A stretch of 64,000 nt of DNA from an uncultured bacterium (GCA_903828245.1 CAIKLP010000081.1:1-64000), one strand, 5' to 3'; positions 18,061 to 28,062 are shown, counted from the first letter of the stretch. A program made the numbers and translations. Notes: a model not told the origin generated them from the sequence alone.

Positions 18061-18084
18061 CACAAATTTAACATTTTAAGTCTT

Positions 18085-19239
18085 ATGAATCTGTCATATT
18101 GGGAAAAATCTAGCTTTTTGGCCGATGCAGACTATGTAATTATAGGCGCCGGAATAGTTGGCTTATTTACTGCTATAACACTTAAAAAAGCGCAACCCTT
18201 AGCCAGAGTCGTCTTATTAGAGCGATCTTTCTTGCCATCGGGCGCCAGCACCAAAAATGCCGGATTTGCTTGTTTTGGCAGTATTTCAGAATTAATAGAA
18301 CAAGAGCAAACCTGCAGCAAGCGCGAATTTTTGTCAGTTATTCAACAAAGATGGCAAGGATTAAATTTATTGATTAGCACATTGGGTGCCGAACAAATTG
18401 CTTTTGAGCCTTGTGGTGGTTATGAACTTTTTACACCTGAAGAATCCGAACTTTACCAAGCGTGTAAGGCTAAAATAAATTATTACAACGACTTATTACA
18501 AGAACACATTGGCGCAAGCACGCCTATTTTCTCGACAGCCGACGAGCGCATCAAAGAGTTTGGATTTAAGGGCATTGAACATTTAATTTTTAATGCCTAC
18601 GAAGGAAAAATAGATGCTGGAAAAATGATGCAAAATTTAATTGCAAAAGCAAGAAGTTTGGGGGTAGAAATATTTTTTGGCGCCGAAGTATTGGCTTATC
18701 AAACGCAAAACAAGCAAGTTAAAATTAGCGGAGAACACTTCGAAATAAATGCGAAAAAAATATTAATTGCAACCAATGCTTTTGCCAAACAGCTCCTCCC
18801 TAACCTAAGCATAGTGCCGGGTAGAGGGCAAGTGCTCATTACCAAACCCATTCAAAATATAAAATTTAATAGTACATTTCATTATCAAAAGGGCTATTTT
18901 TATTTTAGAAATATTGACAATAGAATTTTAATTGGTGGCGGGCGCAATTTATTTTTTGAACAAGAAGAAAGCACCGAAATGCACAACACCGAAAATATTT
19001 TAAGCAGTTTAAAAACTTTATTATCGGATAAAATTTGTCCCGATCAACCTATCGAAATTGATTATGCTTGGTCGGGTATTATGGCATTTGGCGAACAACT
19101 GCAACCCATTATCGAAAAAATTGCCGAAGGTGTATTTGTTGCGGTAAGGTGTAATGGTATGGGTATTGCAATGGGAAGTAAAACCGGCGAAAGCCTTGCC
19201 AAGCTTGCCCTTGCGGCCGATTTAAATGGAATAAATTAA
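18085..19239 (+). CDS. FAD-dependent amine/amino-acid oxidoreductase (DAO family)
   Basis: The 384-residue product has the D-amino-acid-oxidase-type fold: an N-terminal FAD-binding GAGIVG (21-26), LLERSFLPSGASTKNAGFACFG with the second FAD contact, a central substrate domain, and a C-terminal FAD-binding end with RCNGMGIAMGSKTGESLA. The family includes glycine oxidase, D-amino-acid dehydrogenase and glutamylputrescine oxidase. Nothing nearby (no thiamine or polyamine genes) decides the substrate. A lipoprotein gene follows after 27 bp. Confidence 0.85.
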   Translation: MNLSYWEKSSFLADADYVIIGAGIVGLFTAITLKKAQPLARVVLLERSFLPSGASTKNAGFACFGSISELIEQEQTCSKREFLSVIQQRWQGLNLLISTLGAEQIAFEPCGGYELFTPEESELYQACKAKINYYNDLLQEHIGASTPIFSTADERIKEFGFKGIEHLIFNAYEGKIDAGKMMQNLIAKARSLGVEIFFGAEVLAYQTQNKQVKISGEHFEINAKKILIATNAFAKQLLPNLSIVPGRGQVLITKPIQNIKFNSTFHYQKGYFYFRNIDNRILIGGGRNLFFEQEESTEMHNTENILSSLKTLLSDKICPDQPIEIDYAWSGIMAFGEQLQPIIEKIAEGVFVAVRCNGMGIAMGSKTGESLAKLALAADLNGIN

Positions 19240-19266
19240 ATACCAAACAATGTTTATCTTTAAAAA

Positions 19267-19704
19267 ATGAAACAGCTACTTGTTATTTTACTTGTTTTTT
19301 TTAGTGCATGTGCCGTTCAAAAATCACCGGTTAAAAACTATTCTTTTGATGTGCTTAGTGTGTCTAGGGCTGGCGGGTTTACAGGCAATGTAAGCGGCTA
19401 CTCCATAGATAGAAATGGAGAAATTTCTTTGATTTATCAATTCAAAGGCAAGCCTGCACAACAACAATTTTTTAGACAAACCACTTTAGATTCTGTACAA
19501 ATGCTATTCGATAAAGTAGAACAAACTGGCATCAATCAAATGACACATCACGAAAACGGAAACATGACTTTACAAATTGCTTTTCAAAAGGCTGGAGACA
19601 TTCATGCTATTAGCTTTATAGAAGCCAAAGACACCGCAAAAAAATTCAGCCCAATTTATTATGAAATCAGGGATTTTGCCGCTGGCAGAGGCAAAATCAA
19701 ATAA
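19267..19704 (+). CDS. small predicted lipoprotein, unknown function
   Basis: The 145-residue product has a lipoprotein signal peptide with a short hydrophobic core (LLVILLVFF) and lipobox SAC (Cys15). The mature part is predicted beta-rich and contains SRAGGFTGNVSGYSIDRNG and a C-terminal YEIRDFAAG. I do not recognise a named family, though small Bacteroidota lipoproteins of this build are common. It lies 27 bp after the FAD oxidoreductase, so it may share its transcript. Confidence 0.75.
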   Translation: MKQLLVILLVFFSACAVQKSPVKNYSFDVLSVSRAGGFTGNVSGYSIDRNGEISLIYQFKGKPAQQQFFRQTTLDSVQMLFDKVEQTGINQMTHHENGNMTLQIAFQKAGDIHAISFIEAKDTAKKFSPIYYEIRDFAAGRGKIK

Positions 19705-19752
19705 CAAAGCATAGCCAACTGATTAATAGCAATTTAAAACAAAAACACAAGC

Positions 19753-19783
19753 TGGTTGTTAAATTCTTCGTGGGGTTTAACCA
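19753..19783. other. imperfect inverted repeat upstream of sdhC
   Basis: TGGTTGTTAAA and TTTAACCA can pair over 8 bp with a 3-base bulge and a 12-base loop. There is no T-run after it. It lies ~55 bp upstream of the sdhC -7 element and could be a regulator site or a weak transcript end for the lipoprotein gene; chance is also possible. Confidence 0.25.
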
Positions 19784-19838
19784 CTAATTAGAATCAATCT
19801 AAATATTTTTATCATTCAAATGACCCAACCTTATTAAA

Positions 19839-19846
19839 TACATTTG
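19839..19846 (+). promoter_or_regulatory. candidate -7 element for sdhCAB
   Basis: TACATTTG is a perfect TAnnTTTG. TTC at 19815-19817 is 21 bp upstream in place of TTG. The sdhC ATG at 19871 is 24 bp downstream. Confidence 0.4.
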
Positions 19847-19870
19847 CAACACAAAATCACGCATTCGATT

Positions 19871-20542
19871 ATGAGTAATTCTTCATCTATGTTTAAGTCT
19901 TCCCTAGGAAAAAAATTGGTAATGGGAATTACCGGATTATTCCTTATTAGTTTTTTAATGGTTCATTGTTTTTTGAATTCGCTCATCTTTATAAATGATG
20001 GCGGAGAAACCTTTAATCTTGGCGCAGAATTTATGGCCAAGAATTGGTTGATTAGAGCAATGGAAATTGTATTGTTTGGTGGTTTGCTTTGGCACATTAT
20101 TCAAGCAGCCATCTTAACTCGTCAAAATAAAAAAGCAAGACCAGTTGCTTATGCTGCGAGTAATCCATCTGCAAATAGTAAATGGTACAGCCGTTCAATG
20201 GGTTTATTAGGCACCATTTTATTAATCTTTTTGATTATACATTTACGCCATTTTTGGGTAGTAAGTAGATTCACAGACGAAATTACCAGTGGCAGAGAAA
20301 CATTATTTAATGAAATGAAAGAAGTGTTCTCGCAATTGTGGGTGGTTGTCTTGTATTGTTTAGCCATGGTTTCATTAGGTTATCACTTGTTGCATGGATT
20401 TAAATCGGCATTTCAAACATTGGGTTGGAACCATGTTAAATACAATGCAATAATCGAAAAAACAGGCATGATTATTTCTATAGTATTACCTGTTTTGTTT
20501 GCAGCAATGCCTATTGCAATTTACATGGGGTTAATTAAATAA
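19871..20542 (+). CDS. sdhC: succinate dehydrogenase cytochrome b subunit
   Basis: This is the membrane anchor of the succinate:quinone oxidoreductase, of the single-subunit diheme type (SdhC/FrdC of Bacteroidota and epsilon-proteobacteria). The 223-residue product has five hydrophobic helices: GKKLVMGITGLFLISFLMVHCFLN, the helix from IRAMEIVLFGGLLWHIIQAA, LLIFLIIHLRHFW, VVVLYCLAMVSLGYHLLHG and a final helix. Histidines in helices (MVHC, LWHI, IIHLRHF, YHLLHG) are heme ligand candidates. I chose the ATG at 19871; the frame opens at a TTG at 19844 inside the promoter. sdhA follows after 24 bp. Confidence 0.94.
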   Translation: MSNSSSMFKSSLGKKLVMGITGLFLISFLMVHCFLNSLIFINDGGETFNLGAEFMAKNWLIRAMEIVLFGGLLWHIIQAAILTRQNKKARPVAYAASNPSANSKWYSRSMGLLGTILLIFLIIHLRHFWVVSRFTDEITSGRETLFNEMKEVFSQLWVVVLYCLAMVSLGYHLLHGFKSAFQTLGWNHVKYNAIIEKTGMIISIVLPVLFAAMPIAIYMGLIK

Positions 20543-20566
20543 GTTAAAAATTAAGATTGTTTATAT

Positions 20567-22546
20567 ATGTCAATACTTGATGCAAAAATTCCGGAAGGAA
20601 CATTAGAACAAAAATGGACCAAGTTTCGTTCTTCGGTTCCATTAGTGAATCCGGCGAACAAAAGAAATTTAGAAGTGATTGTGGTAGGCTCTGGCTTAGC
20701 AGGTGCTTCGGCTGCAGCTTCGCTGGCAGAATTAGGTTATAAAGTAAAAGTTTTTTGTTTCCAAGATTCTCCTCGTCGTGCACATTCTATTGCCGCACAA
20801 GGTGGAATTAACGCTGCCAAAAATTACCAAAATGATGGCGACTCTGTATACAGATTATTTTACGATACCATTAAAGGAGGAGATTACCGTGCAAGAGAAG
20901 CAAACGTTTATCGTTTAGCAGAAGTAAGTTCGGGCATAATAGACCAATGCGTAGCGCAAGGTGTTCCCTTTGCAAGAGAATACGGTGGAATGCTATCTAA
21001 CAGATCGTTTGGTGGCACGCAAGTACAAAGAACTTTTTATGCAGCAGGTCAAACAGGACAACAATTATTATTGGGTGCCTACTCTGCTTTAGAAAGACAA
21101 ATTGGAATGGGTGCAGTAAAAATGTATTCACGCCACGAAATGTTAGAAACAGTAACCATTGATGGAAAATGTCGCGGTATAATTGCACGCGATTTAACCA
21201 CAGGAAAACTAGAAAGACATTTTGGCCATGCGGTATTATTGTGTACCGGTGGTTATGGAAACGTATTTTATTTATCGACCAATGCCATGGGATCTAACGT
21301 GACTGCGGCTTGGAAGGCACATAAAAAAGGAGCACATTTTGCAAATCCTTGCTTTACGCAAATTCATCCAACTTGTATTCCAGTTTCGGGGGACCATCAA
21401 TCTAAATTAACATTGATGTCGGAATCCTTAAGAAACGATGGTAGAATTTGGGTTCCAAAAAAAGCGAGAGATACTAGAAAACCAATTGATATTCCTGAAG
21501 AAGAAAGAGATTATTATTTAGAAAGAAGATATCCTGCCTTTGGAAATTTAGTGCCCAGAGATGTGGCATCTAGAGCCGCTAAAGAGCGCTGCGATGCAGG
21601 CTTTGGCGTAGGTAATTCAAAAATGGCGGTGTATTTAGATTTTGCTTTTAACATGGATCGTTATGGTCACATTGAAGCTAGCAAAAAAGGTTTAGATAAT
21701 CCAGATGCACATACTATTCGCGAATTAGGTAAAGGCGTAGTGAAAGAAAAATACGGTAATTTGTTTGATATGTATCAACAAATTACGGGCGAAAATCCAT
21801 ACGAAACACCGATGCGTATTTACCCAGCAGTACATTATACGATGGGTGGTTTATGGGTTGATTATAATTTAATGACAACCGTTCCAGGTTTATACGCTTT
21901 AGGAGAAGCAAACTTCTCTGATCATGGCGCTAATCGTTTGGGAGCATCTGCTTTAATGCAAGGTTTAGCCGATGGTTACTTTGTAATACCATATACCATT
22001 GGATCTTATTTGTCGAAAGAAATCAGTACTAAATCTATTGATACCAATCACGAAGCTTTTTCAGAAGCAGAAAAAGCGGTACAAGAAAAATTAAATAAAT
22101 TTTTGGCTATCAAAGGCACCAAATCGGTAGATTATTTCCACAAGAAATTAGGAAAGATTATGTGGGATGAATGTGGAATGGCAAGAACCGAAGCGGGATT
22201 AAAAAAATCAATCGATGATATTCGTGCTTTACAAAAAGAATTTTGGTCGGATGTAATAGTGCCAGGTTCGGCAGATGAATTTAATCCAGAATTAGAAAAG
22301 GCAGGACGCGTAATCGACTTTTTAGAATTAGGCGAGTTGATGTGTATAGATGCTTTAGATAGAAACGAATCTTGCGGAGGGCATTTCCGTGAAGAGTTCC
22401 AAACCGAAGAGGGAGAAGCCTTGAGAGACGACGAAAAGTATGCATATGTTGCTGCTTGGGAATTCAAAGCACAAAATCAATTCGAATTACATAAAGAAGA
22501 GTTGAAATACGAAAACATTAAAATTGCACAGAGAAGTTATAAATAA
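20567..22546 (+). CDS. sdhA: succinate dehydrogenase flavoprotein subunit
   Basis: SdhA oxidises succinate to fumarate with covalently bound FAD in the TCA cycle. The 659-residue product has [12 protein letters not shown] (40-50), [15 protein letters not shown] with the FAD-linking His73, [11 protein letters not shown], the active-site region [55 protein letters not shown] and a long C-terminal helical domain. Length matches the Bacteroidota/diheme type. It is the middle gene of sdhCAB, with gaps of 24 and 12 bp. Confidence 0.97.
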   Translation: MSILDAKIPEGTLEQKWTKFRSSVPLVNPANKRNLEVIVVGSGLAGASAAASLAELGYKVKVFCFQDSPRRAHSIAAQGGINAAKNYQNDGDSVYRLFYDTIKGGDYRAREANVYRLAEVSSGIIDQCVAQGVPFAREYGGMLSNRSFGGTQVQRTFYAAGQTGQQLLLGAYSALERQIGMGAVKMYSRHEMLETVTIDGKCRGIIARDLTTGKLERHFGHAVLLCTGGYGNVFYLSTNAMGSNVTAAWKAHKKGAHFANPCFTQIHPTCIPVSGDHQSKLTLMSESLRNDGRIWVPKKARDTRKPIDIPEEERDYYLERRYPAFGNLVPRDVASRAAKERCDAGFGVGNSKMAVYLDFAFNMDRYGHIEASKKGLDNPDAHTIRELGKGVVKEKYGNLFDMYQQITGENPYETPMRIYPAVHYTMGGLWVDYNLMTTVPGLYALGEANFSDHGANRLGASALMQGLADGYFVIPYTIGSYLSKEISTKSIDTNHEAFSEAEKAVQEKLNKFLAIKGTKSVDYFHKKLGKIMWDECGMARTEAGLKKSIDDIRALQKEFWSDVIVPGSADEFNPELEKAGRVIDFLELGELMCIDALDRNESCGGHFREEFQTEEGEALRDDEKYAYVAAWEFKAQNQFELHKEELKYENIKIAQRSYK

Positions 22547-22558
22547 GCATAAAAAATT

Positions 22559-23320
22559 ATGAGCGGAAATATGAACCTTACACTGAAAGTGTGGCGTCAA
22601 AAAAATAAAAACGCCGAAGGCAAATTAGTTAACTATCAAGTGAAAGATATTTCACCAGACATGTCTTTTTTAGAAATGATTGATGTTTTAAACGAACAAT
22701 TGATTGTAAAAGGAGATGAGCCAATTGCATTTGACCACGATTGTAGAGAAGGTATTTGTGGCATGTGTAGTTTATATATCAATGGCAGACCACATGGTCC
22801 TAAAGATAGAATTACTACCTGTCAATTACACATGCGCTCTTTCGAAGATGGCCAAACCATTACCATTGAGCCTTGGAGAGCAGCATCGTTCCCTATCGTA
22901 AAAGATTTAGTAGTAGATCGTTCTGCTTTTGATAGAATAATTGCATCGGGCGGTTATGTTTCTGTTAATACAGGAAATGCACAAGATGCCAATTCGCTTC
23001 CCATTGGAAAAGAAGATGCAGATCTTTCTTTTGCAGCAGCAGCTTGTATAGGTTGTGGCGCTTGCGTTGCAGCATGTAAAAATGCTTCGGCCATGTTATT
23101 TGTATCAGCAAAAGTTTCGCAACTGGCATTGTTACCGCAAGGACAGCCGGAGCGTTACCTACGTGTGCACAACATGGTTGCCAAAATGGACGAAGAAGGA
23201 TTTGGAAATTGTACCAATACGGGGGCCTGCGAGGCCGAATGTCCAAAGGGAATATCCCTGAGCAATATAGCCCGAATGAATCGAGATTATTTTGTAGCGG
23301 GAATCGCTTCAGATAATTAA
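22559..23320 (+). CDS. sdhB: succinate dehydrogenase iron-sulfur subunit
   Basis: SdhB carries electrons from FAD to the quinone site through three clusters. The 253-residue product has the 2Fe-2S motif [13 protein letters not shown] with a later TCQL, the 4Fe-4S motif [14 protein letters not shown], and the 3Fe-4S region [15 protein letters not shown]. Either ATG 22559 or ATG 22571 could start it. It is the last gene of the operon, followed at once by a terminator. Confidence 0.97.
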   Translation: MSGNMNLTLKVWRQKNKNAEGKLVNYQVKDISPDMSFLEMIDVLNEQLIVKGDEPIAFDHDCREGICGMCSLYINGRPHGPKDRITTCQLHMRSFEDGQTITIEPWRAASFPIVKDLVVDRSAFDRIIASGGYVSVNTGNAQDANSLPIGKEDADLSFAAAACIGCGACVAACKNASAMLFVSAKVSQLALLPQGQPERYLRVHNMVAKMDEEGFGNCTNTGACEAECPKGISLSNIARMNRDYFVAGIASDN

Positions 23321-23351
23321 AAAAAGGCTCGTTAAACGAGCCTTTTTTTTT
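23321..23351 (+). terminator. intrinsic terminator after sdhB
   Basis: AGGCTCGTT, loop of two A, ACGAGCCT, then T9. It starts directly after the sdhB stop codon. Confidence 0.9.
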
Positions 23352-23394
23352 GCTTATATTTATCGACATGCAATCTTAATTATTTTTTTAAAAA

Positions 23395-25560
23395 TTGGAA
23401 TCTTCTTCAGAAATAGTTTTAGTAGAAAAATTAATTCACCAAACCAGCTTACCTGTTTTTTTAACAGGCAAAGCCGGCACAGGTAAAACTACTTTTTTAA
23501 AAAAATTAATTCGCAGCACTGCTAAAAATACCATTGTTGTTGCACCAACCGGAATTGCCGCATTAAATGTAGGCGGTGTAACCATTCACTCGCAATTTCA
23601 AATACCCATTGGAGCCTATGTGCCAGCAGCAATAGCCTATTCCAAACATCCATTTTTTAGATTCGAATCGGAAAGCACCTTGCTTGGTAATTTTCGAATG
23701 AATGCCATTAAAAGAAAAGCCTTAATAGAAGTGGAGTTATTAATTATAGATGAAGTGAGCATGCTGCGTGCAGATACCTTAGATGCCATGGATTTTATTT
23801 TAAGAAGCGTTAGAAAAAATTCGGCTGCATTTGGTGGCGTACAAGTATTATTTGTGGGCGATTTAATGCAGTTGCCTCCAATTTATCAAGAAAGTGATTG
23901 GCAAATTTTAAAAGACTATTATCCGAGCATGTATTTTTTCGACGCCAAGGCATTAAGAAATAATCCACCAGTTTATGTTGCATTAAAAAAAATACATCGC
24001 CAAAGCGATCCAATTTTTACCGACATATTAGCCAATTTGCGCAGCAATCAATTATCGGCAAATGATGTAGCCATCTTAAATCAACGCGTGATCAAAGATT
24101 TTAATCCGAGTGCAAGCGAAGGTTATATCACCCTGAGCACACACAACAAAACAGTCGAAGAAAAAAATAATAAAGAATTAGCATTAATTAACAGCAAACC
24201 AGTTAGTTATAATGCAAAAATTACGGGTGAATTTCCAGAATCTATTTATCCTTGCGAAGCCAATTTGACTTTAAAAATTGGCGCACAGGTGATGTTTATT
24301 AAAAACGACACGCAAAACAATTTATATTTTAACGGCAAAATTGGCGTGGTAACTGCATTGCATGCCGACGAAGTTTGGATTACTTGCGCTGCGAATGAAA
24401 AAATAAAACTAGCCTTTCAAGAATGGAAAAACATTCGATACAAAGTAGAAGAAAGTACCGGTAAACTAAACGAAGAAGTGATTGGAACGTTTACGCAATT
24501 ACCCTTGCGATTAGCGTATGCCATCACCATTCATAAAAGCCAAGGTTTAACTTTTGAAAAAGCAATCATTGATATTAAAAAAGTTTTTGCATCGGGTCAA
24601 GCCTATGTGGCACTCTCTAGATTAACAAGTTTAAATGGCTTAGTATTGAGTTCAGCAATTTCCACAAACGGCATTGCAAGCGAGCCTGCAGTACTTCAAT
24701 TTGAACAAGAAACTGCAGAAAATGGACCCTCTGAAAGCCAGATAGCACAGGCTTCTTGGGAATATTTAGCACAATTGCTTCGTATTGCATTCGACTTTAA
24801 CAAACACATTGCCAACTGGCGCACTTTAATAGAAAATCATGCAAAAGAGTTTGTTGCTTTAAGTTCAACAGATCAAGAAAACATTACTGAATTTTCTAAT
24901 GCATTAAATGATTTGCAACAAGTGGCAATCAATTTTCAAAAACAAATTTCGCCCTTGTTTATTGCAAAAGAACTCGAAAAAATTGCAAGCAGATTAAACG
25001 ATGCACAAATATATTTCGAAACCCACATTAAAAAAGCGTGCGATTATATACAAGCAATTGCATTTATAAAAGCAAAAAAACAAGTTTCCCTTTCCGAAAC
25101 CTTACTCGATTTATTTCATCAATACCAACATATTAATAAGTTTAGTTTTTTAACCAATAGCCTACTTTCTAATAAACCTTTTGATAGCCAGGCTTGGTCT
25201 GCTCAACAAGCAACGTATTGGTATAGCATAAAAAAACCGGCTAAGAAGCCTAAAAACACAGAGAAAGAGCCAACGCACTTGCATACTTTTCGTTTAATTA
25301 AAGAAGGCAAAAGCCCCGAAGAAGTAGCAGAAATTAGAAATATTACCTTGGGCACCGTAAACACGCATCTTGCCAAATTAATAACCACGAGCGATTTATC
25401 TATTGAGCAAGTTATTTCAAAGCATCGATTAGATTATGTGATGGATGCCATTAAAAATTCCAAAGCCGAAAAATTAAATGACATTAAATCGAAAGTAAAA
25501 GAAGACATTACTTACGATGAAATCAAATTAGTATTAGCGCATTTTAAAAATACGCAATAA
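23395..25560 (+). CDS. PIF1-type DNA helicase with C-terminal helix-turn-helix domain
   Basis: The 721-residue superfamily-1B helicase has Walker A GKAGTGKTT (from residue 25), APTGIAALNVGGVTIHS, Walker B LLIIDEVSML (~115-124), GDLMQLPP, KKIHRQSDPIF and the late motif YAITIHKSQGLTFEKAIID. PIF1 relatives unwind DNA and remove protein or G-quadruplex obstacles at forks. The C-terminal ~90 residues (HTFRLIKEGKSPEEVAEIRNIT, TVNTHLAKLI) look like the HTH_40 domain also found at the C-terminus of RecQ helicases. The start is TTG at 23395: an in-frame ATG at 23368 is followed by a stop, and Walker A begins only 24 residues later. Confidence 0.9.
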   Translation: MESSSEIVLVEKLIHQTSLPVFLTGKAGTGKTTFLKKLIRSTAKNTIVVAPTGIAALNVGGVTIHSQFQIPIGAYVPAAIAYSKHPFFRFESESTLLGNFRMNAIKRKALIEVELLIIDEVSMLRADTLDAMDFILRSVRKNSAAFGGVQVLFVGDLMQLPPIYQESDWQILKDYYPSMYFFDAKALRNNPPVYVALKKIHRQSDPIFTDILANLRSNQLSANDVAILNQRVIKDFNPSASEGYITLSTHNKTVEEKNNKELALINSKPVSYNAKITGEFPESIYPCEANLTLKIGAQVMFIKNDTQNNLYFNGKIGVVTALHADEVWITCAANEKIKLAFQEWKNIRYKVEESTGKLNEEVIGTFTQLPLRLAYAITIHKSQGLTFEKAIIDIKKVFASGQAYVALSRLTSLNGLVLSSAISTNGIASEPAVLQFEQETAENGPSESQIAQASWEYLAQLLRIAFDFNKHIANWRTLIENHAKEFVALSSTDQENITEFSNALNDLQQVAINFQKQISPLFIAKELEKIASRLNDAQIYFETHIKKACDYIQAIAFIKAKKQVSLSETLLDLFHQYQHINKFSFLTNSLLSNKPFDSQAWSAQQATYWYSIKKPAKKPKNTEKEPTHLHTFRLIKEGKSPEEVAEIRNITLGTVNTHLAKLITTSDLSIEQVISKHRLDYVMDAIKNSKAEKLNDIKSKVKEDITYDEIKLVLAHFKNTQ

Positions 25561-25561
25561 T

Positions 25562-27235
25562 TTATTTTAAATTCAATTGATAGTAATAACCTGTTTCGTC
25601 AAAAACTAAATCTTTTATAGCTGTATTTGCGTAAAATAATTTTTGCTCTTTTGCTTTAGGTTGAATAATAACCGCTTCGCCTTTTATAAATATTGTAATG
25701 GGCATGTCAAAATCTTTGGTCTCGCAATCCCAACTATAGCTTATATTTAAGCCACTTTCGCTGGTTTTTAATTCTACATTTAATTTGGCTAAACTAGCCA
25801 CATTTAAGTATTGATGAAAAATAGTAGATAAATCCATTTTTGATTTTTCGTTCATGAGTGCAAGTACATCTTGTGTAGAAATATTTTTACGCGCATATTT
25901 TTCTTGCAAACCTTTTACAATATCCCACCAAATGGTATCGTTGTGAATCACACTTCGAATCGTATTTAAAAACAAAGCGCCTTTCGCATACATATCTCCT
26001 GCGCCTTCTTGGTTCACACCGTAGGGCCCAATAATAGTTTCTTTGTTACCCACTCCTCTTTTTAAACCATTCAAATATTTATCTGCCGATGATTTGCCAA
26101 ACAGATCTTCTAAGTAAACCACTTCTGCATATTGACCAAAGCCCTCGTGAATCCACATGTCGGCAATATCATAAGAGGTTAAAGAGTTACCCCACCATTC
26201 GTGGGCACTCTCGTGTATAATGATATAATCAAATTTTTTGCCTTCGCCCGAACCCGATAAATCAAAGCCCCTGTAACCATTTTTATAGCCATTACCATAA
26301 GCTACGCAGCTTTGGTGTTCCATGCCTAAATAAGGGGACTCTACTAGCTTGTAGCCATCTTCGTAAAATGCATAAGGACCAAATCTATTTTCAAAAATGG
26401 CCATCATTGGTTTAACTTGTTCAAATTGTTTTTTTGCTTTGGCTTCGTTGCTTTTCAACACCCAATAATCTAAAGTCAAATTTTGATCTTTTATTGGACT
26501 AAAATAAGTGTCTGCAAAATGAATATAATTACCAATGTTAAAAGTGACATCGTAATTATTAATGGGGTTAGCAACAAACCAATTGTATTGGCTGTAACCA
26601 TCGTTTTGTTTTATAACAGATCTTAAGCGCCCATTAGATATATTTAGCAATGGATCAGGACAAGTAATACTAATGAGCATGCTGTCTGGTTCATCACTTT
26701 GGTGATCTTTATTTGGCCACCAACAACTGGCACCAAAACCCTGACAGGCAACGGCTACCCATGGTTCCCCATTTTCATCTTTACTAAAAACAAATCCTCC
26801 ATCCCAAGGTGCTTTTTTAGCTATGGTTGGAGCGCCACTATAAAACACCGTTATTTTTTCTTCTTGGCCTTTTAATAAGGTGTTTGGAAATTTAACAAAT
26901 ACGGCATTGTAAACTCTTTTAAAAGTTAATGCTTTACCCTGAAAAAGAATTTGGTCGATGTTTAAGTTTTCAAATAAATCAATTTGCAACTGCTGAAAAT
27001 CGCTTAAGCATTTAAATGAAATGCTATTCGATCCTTGAATTGTTTTAGCCTCGATATTTATTTTTACCGCTAAATGGTAATAAGTTACATCATAACAATT
27101 TCTAAATTGACTGAGCGTGCCGCGCAAACTATCCTTTTGTGTAAATACAGCAGGCTGTCCATCCATCAACTGTGCAAGGCCTTGCAAGCAACTAATGCTC
27201 AATAAAAAAATAAATCCTAGCGCTTTAAATTTCAT
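25562..27235 (-). CDS. M1-family (aminopeptidase N-like) metallopeptidase
   Basis: The 557-residue exported peptidase begins with a signal peptide (~1-21). An N-terminal beta-domain is followed by the catalytic thermolysin-like domain with GMEHQ (304-308, the GAMEN counterpart), the zinc motif HESAHEWWGN (His341, Glu342, His345) and the third ligand Glu364 in WIHEGFGQYAE. The C-terminal helical domain of classical APN (~870 residues) is missing, which is typical of the short M1 group of Bacteroidota. It would release N-terminal amino acids from peptides in the periplasm. Its start overlaps the NUDIX gene by 4 bp; its end lies 1 bp from the end of the convergent helicase gene, with no terminator between. 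Confidence 0.92.
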   Translation of the reverse strand: MKFKALGFIFLLSISCLQGLAQLMDGQPAVFTQKDSLRGTLSQFRNCYDVTYYHLAVKINIEAKTIQGSNSISFKCLSDFQQLQIDLFENLNIDQILFQGKALTFKRVYNAVFVKFPNTLLKGQEEKITVFYSGAPTIAKKAPWDGGFVFSKDENGEPWVAVACQGFGASCWWPNKDHQSDEPDSMLISITCPDPLLNISNGRLRSVIKQNDGYSQYNWFVANPINNYDVTFNIGNYIHFADTYFSPIKDQNLTLDYWVLKSNEAKAKKQFEQVKPMMAIFENRFGPYAFYEDGYKLVESPYLGMEHQSCVAYGNGYKNGYRGFDLSGSGEGKKFDYIIIHESAHEWWGNSLTSYDIADMWIHEGFGQYAEVVYLEDLFGKSSADKYLNGLKRGVGNKETIIGPYGVNQEGAGDMYAKGALFLNTIRSVIHNDTIWWDIVKGLQEKYARKNISTQDVLALMNEKSKMDLSTIFHQYLNVASLAKLNVELKTSESGLNISYSWDCETKDFDMPITIFIKGEAVIIQPKAKEQKLFYANTAIKDLVFDETGYYYQLNLK

Positions 27236-27783
27236 ATGTTAAATTTTAATATTTTTAATTTTAGAATTGCTGCAACACTAATCGAATCGGTAATTTTATT
27301 TTCCATAACCCATTGTAAGGCCTCTTCAAACGCCACCCATTTAAATTCGAGCGATTCGCTTTCTTCGGGTCTGGCTTGTTGTTGTTCCAAGGAGGTGGCT
27401 AAATAGACAATGGCTAATTCGTCGCTAACCGAATTAGATAAATGCATTTCCATTATTTTTTCCCAATGATTTGCGACCAATCCGGTTTCTTCTTGCAGCT
27501 CTCTTTGTGCAGATAGCAAAGGATCTATACCATGTAAGCCGCCACCTTCTGGAATTTCCCAACTATACTGCTCAATGGGGAAGCGATATTGGCCAATTAA
27601 GGCAATTTGATTGTGTTCGTTGAGCGCGATAATACCAATAGCTAAGTTTTTAAAATGCACTTTCCCATAAATACCTTTTCCTCCGCCAGGGTTTATGATA
27701 TCGTATTCTTTTACATGGATCCAAGGGTTATCATAAATTTCTTTTTCGGATAAGATTTGCCAAGGGTTTTTGTTTGTGTCCAT
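27232..27783 (-). CDS. NUDIX hydrolase, ADP-ribose pyrophosphatase-like
   Basis: The 183-residue product has a NUDIX box ending in AQRELQEETGL (the REUxEExGU part), preceded by WEIPEGGG and by IALIGQYRFPIEQYSWEIP, which is typical of the ADP-ribose/nucleoside-diphosphate-sugar subgroup. The usual glutamate seven residues before the Arg is not in its standard place (Ile, with Asp next to it), so the substrate and activity are less sure. It overlaps the M1 peptidase start by 4 bp (coupled translation). Confidence 0.9.
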   Translation of the reverse strand: MDTNKNPWQILSEKEIYDNPWIHVKEYDIINPGGGKGIYGKVHFKNLAIGIIALNEHNQIALIGQYRFPIEQYSWEIPEGGGLHGIDPLLSAQRELQEETGLVANHWEKIMEMHLSNSVSDELAIVYLATSLEQQQARPEESESLEFKWVAFEEALQWVMENKITDSISVAAILKLKILKFNI

Positions 27784-27910
27784 TTGTGAAGATTATCATG
27801 CAAATTACTAAATAGTAGGCAAGTGCAAAACAACTATACCATTTCTTTGTTGAATATTTCGATCGAGATTCTTCGGAGTTAAAATCTATTAATATCTTGC
27901 GCATATTTTT

Positions 27911-28030
27911 ATGAAAACAAAATATTCAAACTGGCTCAAGCGAATTGGAATCGCAGGTTTCCTATTCTTTTTAATAAAAGGAATCGCTTGGTTGGCGGTA
28001 TTTTATTTTGCATCAAAAGGCTGTAACTAA
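27911..28030 (+). CDS. 39-residue predicted membrane microprotein
   Basis: An ATG-to-TAA frame of 39 codons encodes a basic N-terminus (MKTKYSNWLKR), then about 25 hydrophobic residues (IGIAGFLFFLIKGIAWLAVF and on) with a central Lys, and a short tail ending KGCN. This is the build of a single-pass membrane microprotein. It stands alone between the divergent NUDIX gene and the convergent S9 peptidase gene, and a strong hairpin terminator begins at its stop codon, which supports its being a real transcript. I think I have seen similar short ORFs in other Bacteroidota, but cannot name a family. The remaining 127 bp upstream hold no other gene; TAATATCTTG before the ATG is a weak promoter candidate. 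Confidence 0.55.
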   Translation: MKTKYSNWLKRIGIAGFLFFLIKGIAWLAVFYFASKGCN

Positions 28031-28062
28031 AAACAGCCGGCCTTTTGGGCCAGCTGTTTTAA
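28029..28062. terminator. bidirectional intrinsic terminator
   Basis: AAACAGC-C-GGCC, loop TTTT, GGCC-A-GCTGTTT with one mismatch; T-run on both strands. It serves the microprotein gene on + and the S9 peptidase gene on -. Confidence 0.8.

Noticed and set aside
18085-19239. FAD oxidoreductase as glycine oxidase ThiO
   Set aside because: No thiamine genes are near, and the motifs are shared by the whole DAO family; only the family call is safe.
22965-23369. 134-codon open frame antisense to the end of sdhB
   Set aside because: It overlaps the Fe-S motifs of sdhB and the terminator; no recognisable protein features.
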